This document shows, piece after piece, positions 46,463 through 54,082 of a DNA stretch of 64,000 nt. Source of the stretch: Bacillota bacterium (GTDB taxonomy: Bacteria > Bacillota > Clostridia > Acetivibrionales > DTU013). The DNA lies in contig JAEZCO010000058.1 in NCBI GenBank assembly GCA_023433505.1, forward strand, positions 77,552 to 141,551. The letters are read 5' to 3'. Numbering within the stretch: the stretch's first letter is position 1; each line of letters starts with the position of its first letter. The position numbers and the translations under genes were made by a program. The notes under the pieces are model-generated. The model saw only the letters and a program-made list of their open reading frames with translations. It was not told where the DNA came from and did not search any database.

Positions 46463-46491
46463 TTGATTAAATATTGTATACAATATACTAT
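46463..46491 (+). promoter_or_regulatory. Promoter with palindromic operator for the TetR-porA operon
   Basis: TTGATT (46463-46468), 17 bases, TACTAT (46486-46491). A perfect 16-base palindrome, ATATTGTATACAATAT (46471-46486), lies in the spacer and touches the -10, and a second imperfect dyad (TTAAT...ATTAA, 46451-46470) overlaps the -35. This is the classic operator position for a TetR repressor. The regulator gene starts 14 bases after the -10. Confidence 0.65.
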
Positions 46492-46504
46492 ATGGGGATC
46501 AGAG

Positions 46505-47134
46505 ATGAAAGAGAAAGAATTGATTGATATTGAGACCAAAAGAAAGATCCTGACGGCGGCCAGGGAGGTTTTTTCAGAATGGGGCTACGACGGAGCCAGT
46601 ATGTCGGAGGTCGCCAAGAGGGCGGATGTCAACAAAGCGCTGCCGTTTTATTATTTCAAAAGCAAGGAGAACCTTTTGAAAGAAGTCGTCCGTGGCGCCA
46701 GTGAAAATATTCTCGAATGGAAGGACGCTTTTATCAAAAACACCGATATGTCCGACCGGGGATCTCTGGAGAAATACTATGACAATGCGCTGGCGCTGAT
46801 GGAGTCCAGGAGGGAAATGATCCGGATCATTCTTACCGAGTCTTTCAAGGGAAAAGCAGAGGAGGTGCCGCTTTTCGAGTTTATGGAGCACGTTCTGAAG
46901 CAAGCCGCGGCATACCTTCAAAACAGTGGAAGCCACAGTCTCGATACAACCAAGCTAATGACCGCGGAGGTATTTTTTGACGCCATGCCGCTTTTTGCGT
47001 TTGCGGCCCTCGGCGAGAAATGGGCTCGAAGAAACAACTTTGAATATAATGTCCTCAGGGAGGATTTCTTCGATTCGTTCAAGAAGATATATATAGATTA
47101 TATCTATAAAAGGCATTTTGCCAATAAAGAGTAA
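46505..47134 (+). CDS. TetR-family transcriptional regulator
   Basis: A 209-residue regulator. The N-terminal helix-turn-helix (about 15-60) reads KRKILTAAREVFSEWGYDGASMSEVAKRADVNKALPFYYFKSKENLL, a textbook TetR signature quoted here as a region; the C-terminal ligand-binding half is divergent as usual. It lies 15 bases before the pyruvate:ferredoxin oxidoreductase gene, so it probably controls itself and that gene. The ATG at 46505 follows GGGGATCAGAG; the palindrome lies upstream. Part of the dpaA element. Confidence 0.9.
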   Translation: MKEKELIDIETKRKILTAAREVFSEWGYDGASMSEVAKRADVNKALPFYYFKSKENLLKEVVRGASENILEWKDAFIKNTDMSDRGSLEKYYDNALALMESRREMIRIILTESFKGKAEEVPLFEFMEHVLKQAAAYLQNSGSHSLDTTKLMTAEVFFDAMPLFAFAALGEKWARRNNFEYNVLREDFFDSFKKIYIDYIYKRHFANKE

Positions 47135-47149
47135 AGGGGAGAATTCTAT

Positions 47150-50100
47150 ATGTCAAAAAACATGAAAACCATGGACGGTAACACTGCGGCTGCACATGTC
47201 GCTTATGCATTAACAGAGGTCGCAGGGATTTATCCCATAACGCCATCCTCTACCATGGCTGAAAACGTCGACCAGTGGTCAGCGAGTGGGTTAAAGAACA
47301 TCTTTGGCCAGGAGGTCAGGGTGGTAGAAATGCAGTCGGAGGCCGGTGCTGCGGGGACAGTCCACGGTTCGTTAGCAGCCGGCGCGCTTACCACCACCTT
47401 CACCGCTTCGCAGGGACTTCTGCTTATGATTCCGAATATGTACAAGATTGCCGGCGAACTGCTGCCCGGAGTCATCCATGTAAGCGCCAGGGCAGTGGCG
47501 AGTCATGCGCTGTCCATCTTCGGCGATCATTCAGATGTGATGGCCTGCCGCCAGACAGGCTTTGCGCTGCTGGCCTCGGGCAATGTGCAGGAGGTCATGG
47601 ACCTCGGCGCCGTAGCCCACCTGAGTGCCATAAAAGGCCGGGTGCCGTTCCTCCATTTCTTTGATGGTTTCCGGACCTCTCATGAGATACAGAAGATCGA
47701 GACCATCGATTATGAACAGTTGGCAGGGTTGGTCGATCGTGAGGCGATAGCGAATTTCAGGAAGAACGCCTTGAATCCTGAACATCCTGTGCTTAGGGGA
47801 ACGGCCCAGAATCCGGATATTTTCTTCCAGGCCCGGGAGGCGTCCAACAGCTTTTATTCCGCCGTTCCCGGCATAGTGGAAAGCTATATGGAGGAAATCG
47901 CCCGGCTTACCGGCAGGAAATACGGCCTCTTCAACTATTACGGAGCCCCGGACGCCGACAGGGTCATCGTGGCCATGGGCTCGGTATGCGATACGATTGA
48001 GGAGACGGTGGATTATCTTGCCTCGATGGGCGAAAAGGTCGGAGTACTCAAGGTTCACCTATATAGGCCGTTTTCGGCGAAACATTTTCTTAAAGCCTTG
48101 CCCTCCACAGCCAAGAAAATCACTGTGCTGGACAGGACCACGGAGCCGGGAGCCCTGGGAGAGCCACTTTACCAGGATGTTTGCACAGTGTTTTACGAAA
48201 AGGGCGAGAGGCCTTTGGTCGTTGCAGGCCGCTACGGCCTTGGTTCGAAGGATACGACGCCGGGGCAGATCCTGGCTGTATACGACAACTTGAAGGCGGC
48301 GGAGCCGAAAAACCATTTCACGATCGGTATAGTGGATGACGTCACCAACCTTTCGCTGCCTGTCGCCAACGAGGTGAATACAACGCCCGAAGGCACCGTC
48401 AGTTGCAAGTTCTGGGGTTTGGGCTCCGATGGTACCGTCGGGGCGAACAAGAACTCGATAAAGATCATCGGCGACCATACGGATATGTATGCCCAGGCTT
48501 ATTTTTCCTACGATTCGAAAAAATCGGGCGGTATCACGGTTTCCCACCTGAGATTTGGGAAAAAGCCCATAAAGTCCACTTATCTTATCAACAAGGCCGA
48601 TTTCGTGGCCTGTCACAATCCTTCATACGTTGATAAATACGAGATGGTACAGGACCTCAAGGAGAATGGCGTCTTTCTGTTGAATTCCGGCTGGTCGGCC
48701 GGAGAACTGGAAGAAAAGCTGCCAGTCGAAATGAAGAGGTACATTGCAGCCCACGGCATCCGATTGTATACAATCGACGCCATAACCATTGCCAGGGAGC
48801 TGGGTCTTGGAAACAGGATCAACATGATAATGCAGGCTGCCTTCTTTAAGCTCTCGAAAATAGTACCTCTGGAGGACGCCATCAAGTATATGAAGGACGC
48901 CATTTATAAAACCTATGGCAAAAAAGGCGACAATGTCGTAGAAATGAATTATAAAGCAGTCGACGCCGGCATAGAGTCCGTAGCCGAGGTTGTAGTGCCT
49001 TCCAGTTGGGCAAATGCCGCAGAGCCGGACAAGGAAACAAAGGAAGTCCCCGACTTTATAAAAACCATCCTGGAGCCAATGAACCGGCAGCAGGGTGACA
49101 GGCTTCCTGTCAGCGCTTTCAGGGGCAGGGAGGACGGCACTTTCCCGCAAGCCACCTCCATGTATGAAAAGAGGGGCATTGCGGTGGATGTGCCCGAATG
49201 GCAGCAGGACAAATGCATTCAGTGCAACCAGTGTTCTTATGTTTGTCCTCATGCGGCCATACGTCCGTTTTTAATAAACAGCAGGGAGACCGCCGGAGCA
49301 CCGGAAAGCTTTACTGCCAATAAAGCCATGGGCAAGGGACTGGAGGAACTGAATTTCAGGATACAGGTCTCCGTGTTCGATTGTGCCGGCTGCGGCAACT
49401 GCGCACAGGTATGTCCGGCCAAGGAAAAAGCCCTGGTTATGAAAGCTTTGGATTCACAAATGGAGCAGGCCGGAAACTGGGAGTACGCGATGACGCTGGC
49501 GCCCAAGGAGGATGTAATGGACGCGGGCTCCATCAAGGGCAGCCAATTCCAGCAGCCTTTACTCGAGTTCTCGGGCGCGTGCGCCGGCTGTGGAGAGACG
49601 CCTTACGCCAAGCTCGTTACCCAACTCTTCGGCGACAGGATGCTCATCGCCAATGCCACCGGCTGTTCTTCCATATGGGGGGCCAGCGCTCCCGCGGCGC
49701 CGTACAGTATTAACAGCAAAGGGCGGGGACCGGCCTGGGCGAACTCGCTGTTTGAAGACAATGCGGAGTATGGCTTCGGCATGCATCTTGCCGTGAAACA
49801 ACTGAGGGATAAGCTGGAGGACCTTTGTACCCAGGCGCTGCAGTCGGAATTGCCGGAGGAATTAAAGGCCGCGCTTACAGGCTGGATCGGTACCAAATAC
49901 GACGGCAGAATGTCCAGAAAGGCCAGCGACAAGCTCCTGGCGGAAATCGGTGCTTTCGTCACGGACGATACCGCCTTGAAAGCGGTCCTGGATGAAATCT
50001 GCGAAAAGAAGGATTTCCTTGTGAAGAAATCCCAGTGGATATTCGGTGGAGACGGCTGGGCCTATGATATCGGCTTCGGAGGCTTGGACCATGTCCTGGC

Positions 50101-50671
50101 ATCCGGCGAGGACGTAAATGTACTGGTATTTGACACCGAGCTTTATTCCAATACCGGCGGGCAGTCGTCAAAAGCTACGCCCACAGGGGCGGTTGCGCAA
50201 TTTGCGGCATCGGGCAAGCCGGTAAAGAAAAAGGACCTCGGTATGATCGCCATGTCCTACGGGTATGTGTATGTGGCGCAGGTGGCGATGGGCGCCAACC
50301 AGAACCAGCTTGTCCGGGCGCTTATGGAAGCCGAGAGCTATCCTGGACCGTCTTTGGTCATCGCCTATGCGCCCTGCATAAATCACGGCTTGAAGCTCGG
50401 CATGGGCTGCACCCAACTGGAGGAAAAGAAGGCAGTGGAAGCCGGATACTGGCACCTGTACCGGTTCAACCCGAGGTTGAAGGAGGAAGGGAAGAATCCA
50501 TTCCTATTGGATTCGAGGGAACCGACCGCCTCTTACAGAGATTTCATCATGAGCGAGGTCAGGTATTCTTCACTCACCCGAACCTTCCCTGAAAAGGCCG
50601 TACAGCTCTTTGAACAGGCTGAGAAATATGCCAGGGAGCGATATGAGACTTACGTGAAATTAAGCAAATAA
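47150..50671 (+). CDS. nifJ: Pyruvate:ferredoxin oxidoreductase (single-chain)
   Basis: Converts pyruvate and CoA to acetyl-CoA, CO2 and reduced ferredoxin. The 1173-residue protein is full length: an N-terminal pyruvate-binding domain (AGIYPITPSSTMAE), a CoA-side domain, the EKR region (FRGREDGTFP and STYMEKRGI-like), two ferredoxin motifs (CIQCNQCSYVCPHAAIRP near 688; CAGCGNCAQVCPA near 745), and the TPP domain with CAGCGETPYAKL (about 810) and ATGCSSIWG and a late Cys in APCINHG. Every catalytic feature I expect is present. A terminator follows. The coding region is visibly G+C-rich: one line, 47941-48000, has 39 of 60 G or C, against 24 of 60 in dpaB line 53041-53100. Confidence 0.96.
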   Translation: MSKNMKTMDGNTAAAHVAYALTEVAGIYPITPSSTMAENVDQWSASGLKNIFGQEVRVVEMQSEAGAAGTVHGSLAAGALTTTFTASQGLLLMIPNMYKIAGELLPGVIHVSARAVASHALSIFGDHSDVMACRQTGFALLASGNVQEVMDLGAVAHLSAIKGRVPFLHFFDGFRTSHEIQKIETIDYEQLAGLVDREAIANFRKNALNPEHPVLRGTAQNPDIFFQAREASNSFYSAVPGIVESYMEEIARLTGRKYGLFNYYGAPDADRVIVAMGSVCDTIEETVDYLASMGEKVGVLKVHLYRPFSAKHFLKALPSTAKKITVLDRTTEPGALGEPLYQDVCTVFYEKGERPLVVAGRYGLGSKDTTPGQILAVYDNLKAAEPKNHFTIGIVDDVTNLSLPVANEVNTTPEGTVSCKFWGLGSDGTVGANKNSIKIIGDHTDMYAQAYFSYDSKKSGGITVSHLRFGKKPIKSTYLINKADFVACHNPSYVDKYEMVQDLKENGVFLLNSGWSAGELEEKLPVEMKRYIAAHGIRLYTIDAITIARELGLGNRINMIMQAAFFKLSKIVPLEDAIKYMKDAIYKTYGKKGDNVVEMNYKAVDAGIESVAEVVVPSSWANAAEPDKETKEVPDFIKTILEPMNRQQGDRLPVSAFRGREDGTFPQATSMYEKRGIAVDVPEWQQDKCIQCNQCSYVCPHAAIRPFLINSRETAGAPESFTANKAMGKGLEELNFRIQVSVFDCAGCGNCAQVCPAKEKALVMKALDSQMEQAGNWEYAMTLAPKEDVMDAGSIKGSQFQQPLLEFSGACAGCGETPYAKLVTQLFGDRMLIANATGCSSIWGASAPAAPYSINSKGRGPAWANSLFEDNAEYGFGMHLAVKQLRDKLEDLCTQALQSELPEELKAALTGWIGTKYDGRMSRKASDKLLAEIGAFVTDDTALKAVLDEICEKKDFLVKKSQWIFGGDGWAYDIGFGGLDHVLASGEDVNVLVFDTELYSNTGGQSSKATPTGAVAQFAASGKPVKKKDLGMIAMSYGYVYVAQVAMGANQNQLVRALMEAESYPGPSLVIAYAPCINHGLKLGMGCTQLEEKKAVEAGYWHLYRFNPRLKEEGKNPFLLDSREPTASYRDFIMSEVRYSSLTRTFPEKAVQLFEQAEKYARERYETYVKLSK

Positions 50672-50708
50672 GCGAGGTGCAGCGGCGAAAAACAGAGTTT
50701 TATATCAG

Positions 50709-50746
50709 CGGCAGCAGAGTCATCCGACTTAGCTGCCGTTTTTTTT
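50709..50746 (+). terminator. Rho-independent terminator after nifJ
   Basis: CGGCAGC (50709-50715) pairs with GCTGCCG (50732-50738); GTC/GAC adds an inner pair; then TTTTTTTT. It separates the TetR-nifJ operon from the small ORF and recombinase. Confidence 0.8.
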
Positions 50747-50800
50747 ATTTATGTCATAAGACAACCTGAAAAAAAAATATGCTTATTCTGAGGTGGTCTT

Positions 50801-50962
50801 ATGGCAGATAAGCGGGAATTAGAGCTTGCTGTGAGCATACAAACGGGGATTTTGAAAGACCTGTATAAACAGAATCTGATCAACGAACTGCAAATGAACA
50901 AATGTTTGGATATTCTCAGGGCTCAATATGAGAAATGCCTGTCGGAATCAACAGGCATTTAA
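50801..50962 (+). CDS. 53-residue ORF before the recombinase, possible directionality factor
   Basis: A short helical, charged protein (begins MADKRELELAVSIQTG, then ILKDLYKQNLINELQMNKCL). The ATG follows GAGGTGG, so it is probably translated. I do not recognise a family; the middle has a faint SHOCT-like look (L.kLy.qnLI...). It lies 21 bases before the recombinase start. Small proteins in this position act as recombination directionality factors for related elements (SPbeta SprB, the C. difficile skin factor). That role here is inference from position and size. Confidence 0.6.
   Translation: MADKRELELAVSIQTGILKDLYKQNLINELQMNKCLDILRAQYEKCLSESTGI
50933..50960 (+). repeat. Hairpin spanning the small ORF stop
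   Basis: AAATGCCTGT (50933-50942) is a perfect inverse of ACAGGCATTT (50951-50960), followed by AATTTTC. It could act as a weak attenuator between the small ORF and the recombinase. Confidence 0.5.
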
Positions 50963-50983
50963 TTTTCATGCGGAGGGATTGAA

Positions 50984-52516
50984 ATGCTTCGTGTAGCAGC
51001 TTATTGCAGGGTATCAACCGATAAGGACGACCAGATAAATTCTCTCGAAAACCAAAAAAGATATTTTGAAGAGTACATAAATAAAAATAAAGAGTGGAAA
51101 TTCATCGGCCTGTATGTCGATGAGGGCATAAGCGGGACCAATGTAAAGAAAAGAATGGGCTTCAAAAAAATGGTCGCCGAAGCGGGGCAAAAGAAATTTG
51201 ATTTGCTTCTGACCAAAGAGATCAGCCGTTTTGCAAGAAATACTCTGGACAGCATTTTATACACAAGGCAGCTCAAAGGCCTTGGAATCGGCGTAATATT
51301 CTTAAACGACAATATCCATACCCTGGATGCCGACAGCGAATTGCGGCTTACCATCATGGCCAGCATTGCCCAGGAAGAAAGCCGGAAGATTTCAGAGCGC
51401 GTAAAATGGGGCCAAAAACGCTCGATGGAAAACAAGGTCGCGTTTGGGAACAGGGTTTACGGCTACAGTATTGCAAATGGGAAGTTGTCGGTCAATCCGG
51501 AGGAAGCAGAGGTTGTCAAAACTATTTTCAGGCTATACAAAGAGGGGATGGGGACGCATATCCTGGCGAAAGAGCTTAAAAGCAAGGGAATTCTGACACC
51601 TAACGGAAGCAGGAATTGGACAAATGCAACCCTGCTGCGGATATTAAAAAATGAAAAGTATATCGGAATATTAAAGCAGAGAAAGCAAATAACCACAGAC
51701 TTTTTAAACCACACCAGGAAAAGGAATGAGGGTGAGGAAGAATATATTGTCTCTGAAAACAATCATGAGCCCATCATCGACAGAGTCAATTTTGATGTTA
51801 TCCAGCAGGAGATTCAAAGAAGAATGACCTATCAGTTCAACAAAACAAAGTACTCAAACCGGTATCCCTGGTCCGGAAAGCTGGAATGCGCAAATTGCGG
51901 CTCTAAATACAAACGCACCATATGGCATAAGGGCAAGTCCTACGAAAAGGTTGTATGGCGCTGTGCGGAAAACATTCGAAACGGAAATGAAAAAGCAGGT
52001 ATCCAGGGGAAGGTAGGCTGCACGGCGAAGCCCATCGAAGAAATTGTGCTGCAAAAGGCCTTCCTTGACCTCGTGCAGGATATTGTCAAAGACAGGGATG
52101 CCATAGCGGATGAGCTTGAAAAGACCATCAGCAAGGTCATGGAGGAAGCTCAAAACACTTCCTGCCTGAAAATCCTGAAGGAAAGCATTGAAAAAATAAG
52201 TGCAAGGAAAGATAAGCTCATTGATCTCTTTAGTGATGATGTTATTTCAAAAAATGAATTCAAAAAACGAAACGATCAGCTGAATAGCCAGCTTGAAGAA
52301 ATAAATAATAAAATCCTGCAAGCGGAAGCAGAAAGGGAAAAGCTGCAGGATGAGGGGGAAGTATTTGAAAAGATCAAAGAAGTCATCCGGAAATTGGGAG
52401 GCGCTCTGGAATTCAGCGAAGGAATCTGCCGGGAATTGCTGAAGGATGTAATCATTTATGATAGAAATCACTTCAAAATCATCTTAAAGACCGCCCATGA
52501 AAAGAGTTTTTTTTAA
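50984..52516 (+). CDS. Large serine recombinase (SpoIVCA/TnpX type)
   Basis: A 510-residue site-specific recombinase. The N-terminal resolvase/invertase domain has the catalytic Ser11 and Arg9 in AAYCRVSTD, DEGISGT, and KEISRFARNTLDSI; the recombinase domain follows (GYSIANGKLSVNPEEAEVV, WTNATLLRILKNEKYIG), then a zinc ribbon (CANCGSKYK near 302, with Cys in WRCAEN and GCTAK) and a long coiled coil (about 375-470). Domain order and length match SpoIVCA-like excisionases. Ends 25 bases before the right core at 52541, the usual layout for the recombinase of an integrated element. Confidence 0.95.
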   Translation: MLRVAAYCRVSTDKDDQINSLENQKRYFEEYINKNKEWKFIGLYVDEGISGTNVKKRMGFKKMVAEAGQKKFDLLLTKEISRFARNTLDSILYTRQLKGLGIGVIFLNDNIHTLDADSELRLTIMASIAQEESRKISERVKWGQKRSMENKVAFGNRVYGYSIANGKLSVNPEEAEVVKTIFRLYKEGMGTHILAKELKSKGILTPNGSRNWTNATLLRILKNEKYIGILKQRKQITTDFLNHTRKRNEGEEEYIVSENNHEPIIDRVNFDVIQQEIQRRMTYQFNKTKYSNRYPWSGKLECANCGSKYKRTIWHKGKSYEKVVWRCAENIRNGNEKAGIQGKVGCTAKPIEEIVLQKAFLDLVQDIVKDRDAIADELEKTISKVMEEAQNTSCLKILKESIEKISARKDKLIDLFSDDVISKNEFKKRNDQLNSQLEEINNKILQAEAEREKLQDEGEVFEKIKEVIRKLGGALEFSEGICRELLKDVIIYDRNHFKIILKTAHEKSFF

Positions 52517-52540
52517 ACCCGCTGCTGCATTATCGGCTCA

Positions 52541-52548
52541 GCAATCCC
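52541..52548 (+). repeat. Right attachment-site core (attR) of the dpaA element
   Basis: GCAATCCC, the direct repeat of 46305-46312, in the same codon phase at the start of the 3' half of dpaA. The joined attP-type sequence would have dyad symmetry: CGGC and AGCA on the left of ATCCC, TGCTGCCG on the right. Confidence 0.8.
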
Positions 52549-53026
52549 GACGGCAGAGGGTGCCATTCAAATAGCAATGGAGGAGATGCCCATAACGCTT
52601 CACGACTCTAGAGCATTGATCCTGGGCTTTGGAAGAATCGGAAAGATACTTGCAAAAATGCTGCAGGGCTTAGGCGTGAAAGTATTTGTCGAGGCGAGAA
52701 AATATTCCGACATTGCATGGATAAAGAGCTATGGATATAAACCTGTTTACATAAATGAACTAGGTGATTATCTTGGAAAAATGGATGTAATTTTCAATAC
52801 GATACCCCATATAGTTCTTGACGCCAATATGCTCGGAAAGCTCAGAAACGACTGTCTGATCATCGATTTGGCATCAAAACCCGGAGGCGTGGATTTTGAA
52901 AGGGCAAAAGGGATGGGCATCAAGGTGATCTGGGCATTATCCCTGCCGGGGAAGGTAGCGCCAATCACAGCCGCAGAATTCATTAAGGAAACGATCTATA
53001 ATGTCTTGGAAGAGTTGGGGGTGTAA
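52541..53026 (+). CDS. dpaA: Dipicolinate synthase subunit A, 3' part of a split gene
   Basis: C-terminal half of DpaA. The frame runs from the core codons GCA ATC CCG into TAEGAIQIAMEEMPITLH, then the NAD(P)-binding Rossmann motif ILGFGRIGKILAKML, FNTIPHIVLD and DLASKPGGVDF, which are the usual DpaA segments. An ATG at 52577 would be the nominal start of a stand-alone reading, but the match to the family begins upstream, showing it is a fragment. Joined to 45918-46304 the gene is 873 bases, 290 residues (Bacillus DpaA is about 297). Only 3 bases separate it from dpaB. Confidence 0.93.
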   Translation, partial: AIPTAEGAIQIAMEEMPITLHDSRALILGFGRIGKILAKMLQGLGVKVFVEARKYSDIAWIKSYGYKPVYINELGDYLGKMDVIFNTIPHIVLDANMLGKLRNDCLIIDLASKPGGVDFERAKGMGIKVIWALSLPGKVAPITAAEFIKETIYNVLEELGV

Positions 53027-53029
53027 AAC

Positions 53030-53611
53030 ATGCTTCTTAAAGATGTAAAAATAGGGTTTGCATTAACCGGCTCATTCTGTACCTTTGCAAAAGTGATGCC
53101 TGAACTGGAAAAGCTTGTTTCAGAAGGAGCGGACATAATGCCGGTAATTTCGGAGGCGGTAGATAAATATGATACCAAGTTTGGTAAGGCCGATGAGTGG
53201 AAAGCAAGAGTCGAAGGCATCACCGGAAAAAAGATCATCAAGACCATCGTTGACGCCGAGCCCATTGGGCCCAAATCACTGCTTGATATTCTTATTATCG
53301 CTCCATGCACCGGCAATACGCTGGGCAAGCTGACCAACGGGATAACCGATACACCGGTGACAATGGCGGCCAAAGCGCATTTGAGAAACGGAAAGCCGCT
53401 GGTATTAGCCATTGCAACCAATGACGGCCTGGGAGCAAATGCAAAAAATCTCGGTATCATGCTGAATACAAAAAATATCTACTTTGTACCCTTTGGCCAG
53501 GATGATCCGGTGAAAAAGTGCAATTCACTGACAGCCAACAACGAGCTTATAGTGCCTACTATAATTGAAGCGCTGAAAGGCAAACAGCTTCAACCGATCC
53601 TGAATAAATGA
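53030..53611 (+). CDS. dpaB: Dipicolinate synthase subunit B
   Basis: Flavoprotein partner of DpaA. The 193-residue protein has the flavoprotein-like core GFALTGSFCTFAKVMPELEK and IIAPCTGNTLGKLTNGITDTPV, and GKPLVLAIATNDGLGANAKN. GGGGGTG overlaps the dpaA end. With the element in place, no dpaA promoter read-through would easily reach it past the nifJ terminator, so excision may be needed for its transcription too. Followed by a terminator. Confidence 0.96.
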   Translation: MLLKDVKIGFALTGSFCTFAKVMPELEKLVSEGADIMPVISEAVDKYDTKFGKADEWKARVEGITGKKIIKTIVDAEPIGPKSLLDILIIAPCTGNTLGKLTNGITDTPVTMAAKAHLRNGKPLVLAIATNDGLGANAKNLGIMLNTKNIYFVPFGQDDPVKKCNSLTANNELIVPTIIEALKGKQLQPILNK

Positions 53612-53653
53612 GTAACGATAATTATAATCAATAATAGATAACGAATTCCAGAG

Positions 53654-53680
53654 GCGGCCGGTTTTGGCCGCTTTTGCTTT
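53654..53680 (+). terminator. Terminator after dpaB
   Basis: GCGGCC/GGCCGC stem around a GTTTT-type loop, then TTTTGCTTTT. Confidence 0.75.
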
Positions 53681-53730
53681 TATTCACCGGACTTCCCCGG
53701 TGAATTATTTCATCTTTCCAATTTACCATA

Positions 53731-53759
53731 TTGATTATATTTGCATCAACGCATATAAT
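53731..53759 (+). promoter_or_regulatory. Sigma-A promoter of the hydrogenase-regulator gene
   Basis: TTGATT (53731-53736), 17 bases, TATAAT (53754-53759). Strong match, 39 bases before the start codon. Confidence 0.7.
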
Positions 53760-53798
53760 TTGAGCAGATAATTTTTTATTAAAGGTCGAGGGAAAAAA

Positions 53799-54044
53799 AT
53801 GGATAACAGGATCGCTGTAATAGGAATTGCCGTAAAGAACAGGGAAGAGGCCGCCGAGAAAGTAAATGACATTTTAAGTACATACGCCGGTATTATTGTG
53901 GGAAGGATGGGTATCCCTTATAAAGAAAGAGGCGTTTCAATTATATCCATCATCGTAGACGGTTCAAATGACGATATTGGCGCATTAAGCGGCAAGCTTG
54001 GCGGAATCAAAGGCATAAAGGTCAAAGTCGGCCTGCTGGGTTGA
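53799..54044 (+). CDS. Iron-only hydrogenase system regulator (TM1266-type ACT protein)
   Basis: A small ACT/RHH-like protein (81 residues: MDNRIAVIGIAVKNREEAAEKVN... then IIVGRMGIPY and GALSGKLGGIKGIKVKVGLL). This family is encoded with [FeFe]-hydrogenase maturation genes in anaerobes; exact function is unsettled. It supports a fermentative hydrogen-metabolising anaerobe. Own promoter; no hydrogenase gene is in this window. Confidence 0.85.
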   Translation: MDNRIAVIGIAVKNREEAAEKVNDILSTYAGIIVGRMGIPYKERGVSIISIIVDGSNDDIGALSGKLGGIKGIKVKVGLLG

Positions 54045-54082
54045 TTGTTATAAAATAAAAAAATAGCTACGGGAGGTAGAGC

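Larger units (their letters stand above)
46305..52548 (+). mobile_element. Skin-type intervening element splitting dpaA (6,236 bases core to core)
   Basis: Bounded by an 8-base direct repeat inside dpaA and ending in a serine recombinase gene 25 bases from the right junction. It carries a TetR-type regulator, pyruvate:ferredoxin oxidoreductase, a 53-codon ORF and the recombinase, all on the + strand. No phage structural, replication, conjugation or transposase genes are seen. Deleting one core copy plus the element rebuilds dpaA in frame. Well-known parallels are skin in sigK of Bacillus subtilis and Clostridioides difficile, and the spoVFB element of Bacillus weihenstephanensis; nif-gene elements of cyanobacteria act likewise. 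Developmental excision is inferred, not shown. Confidence 0.88.

Noticed and set aside
50747..50800. Sigma-E-like promoter before the small ORF and recombinase
   Set aside because: The TCATAAG and AATATGCTT segments fit the sigma-E consensus only loosely; not reported as a feature.
46305..52548. dpaA interruption as frameshift or sequencing artefact
   Set aside because: The halves are 6.2 kb apart with a complete recombinase and matching direct repeats; a base error could not produce this.
46305..52548. Element as a prophage or conjugative element
   Set aside because: No phage structural, replication, relaxase or transfer genes are visible between the cores.
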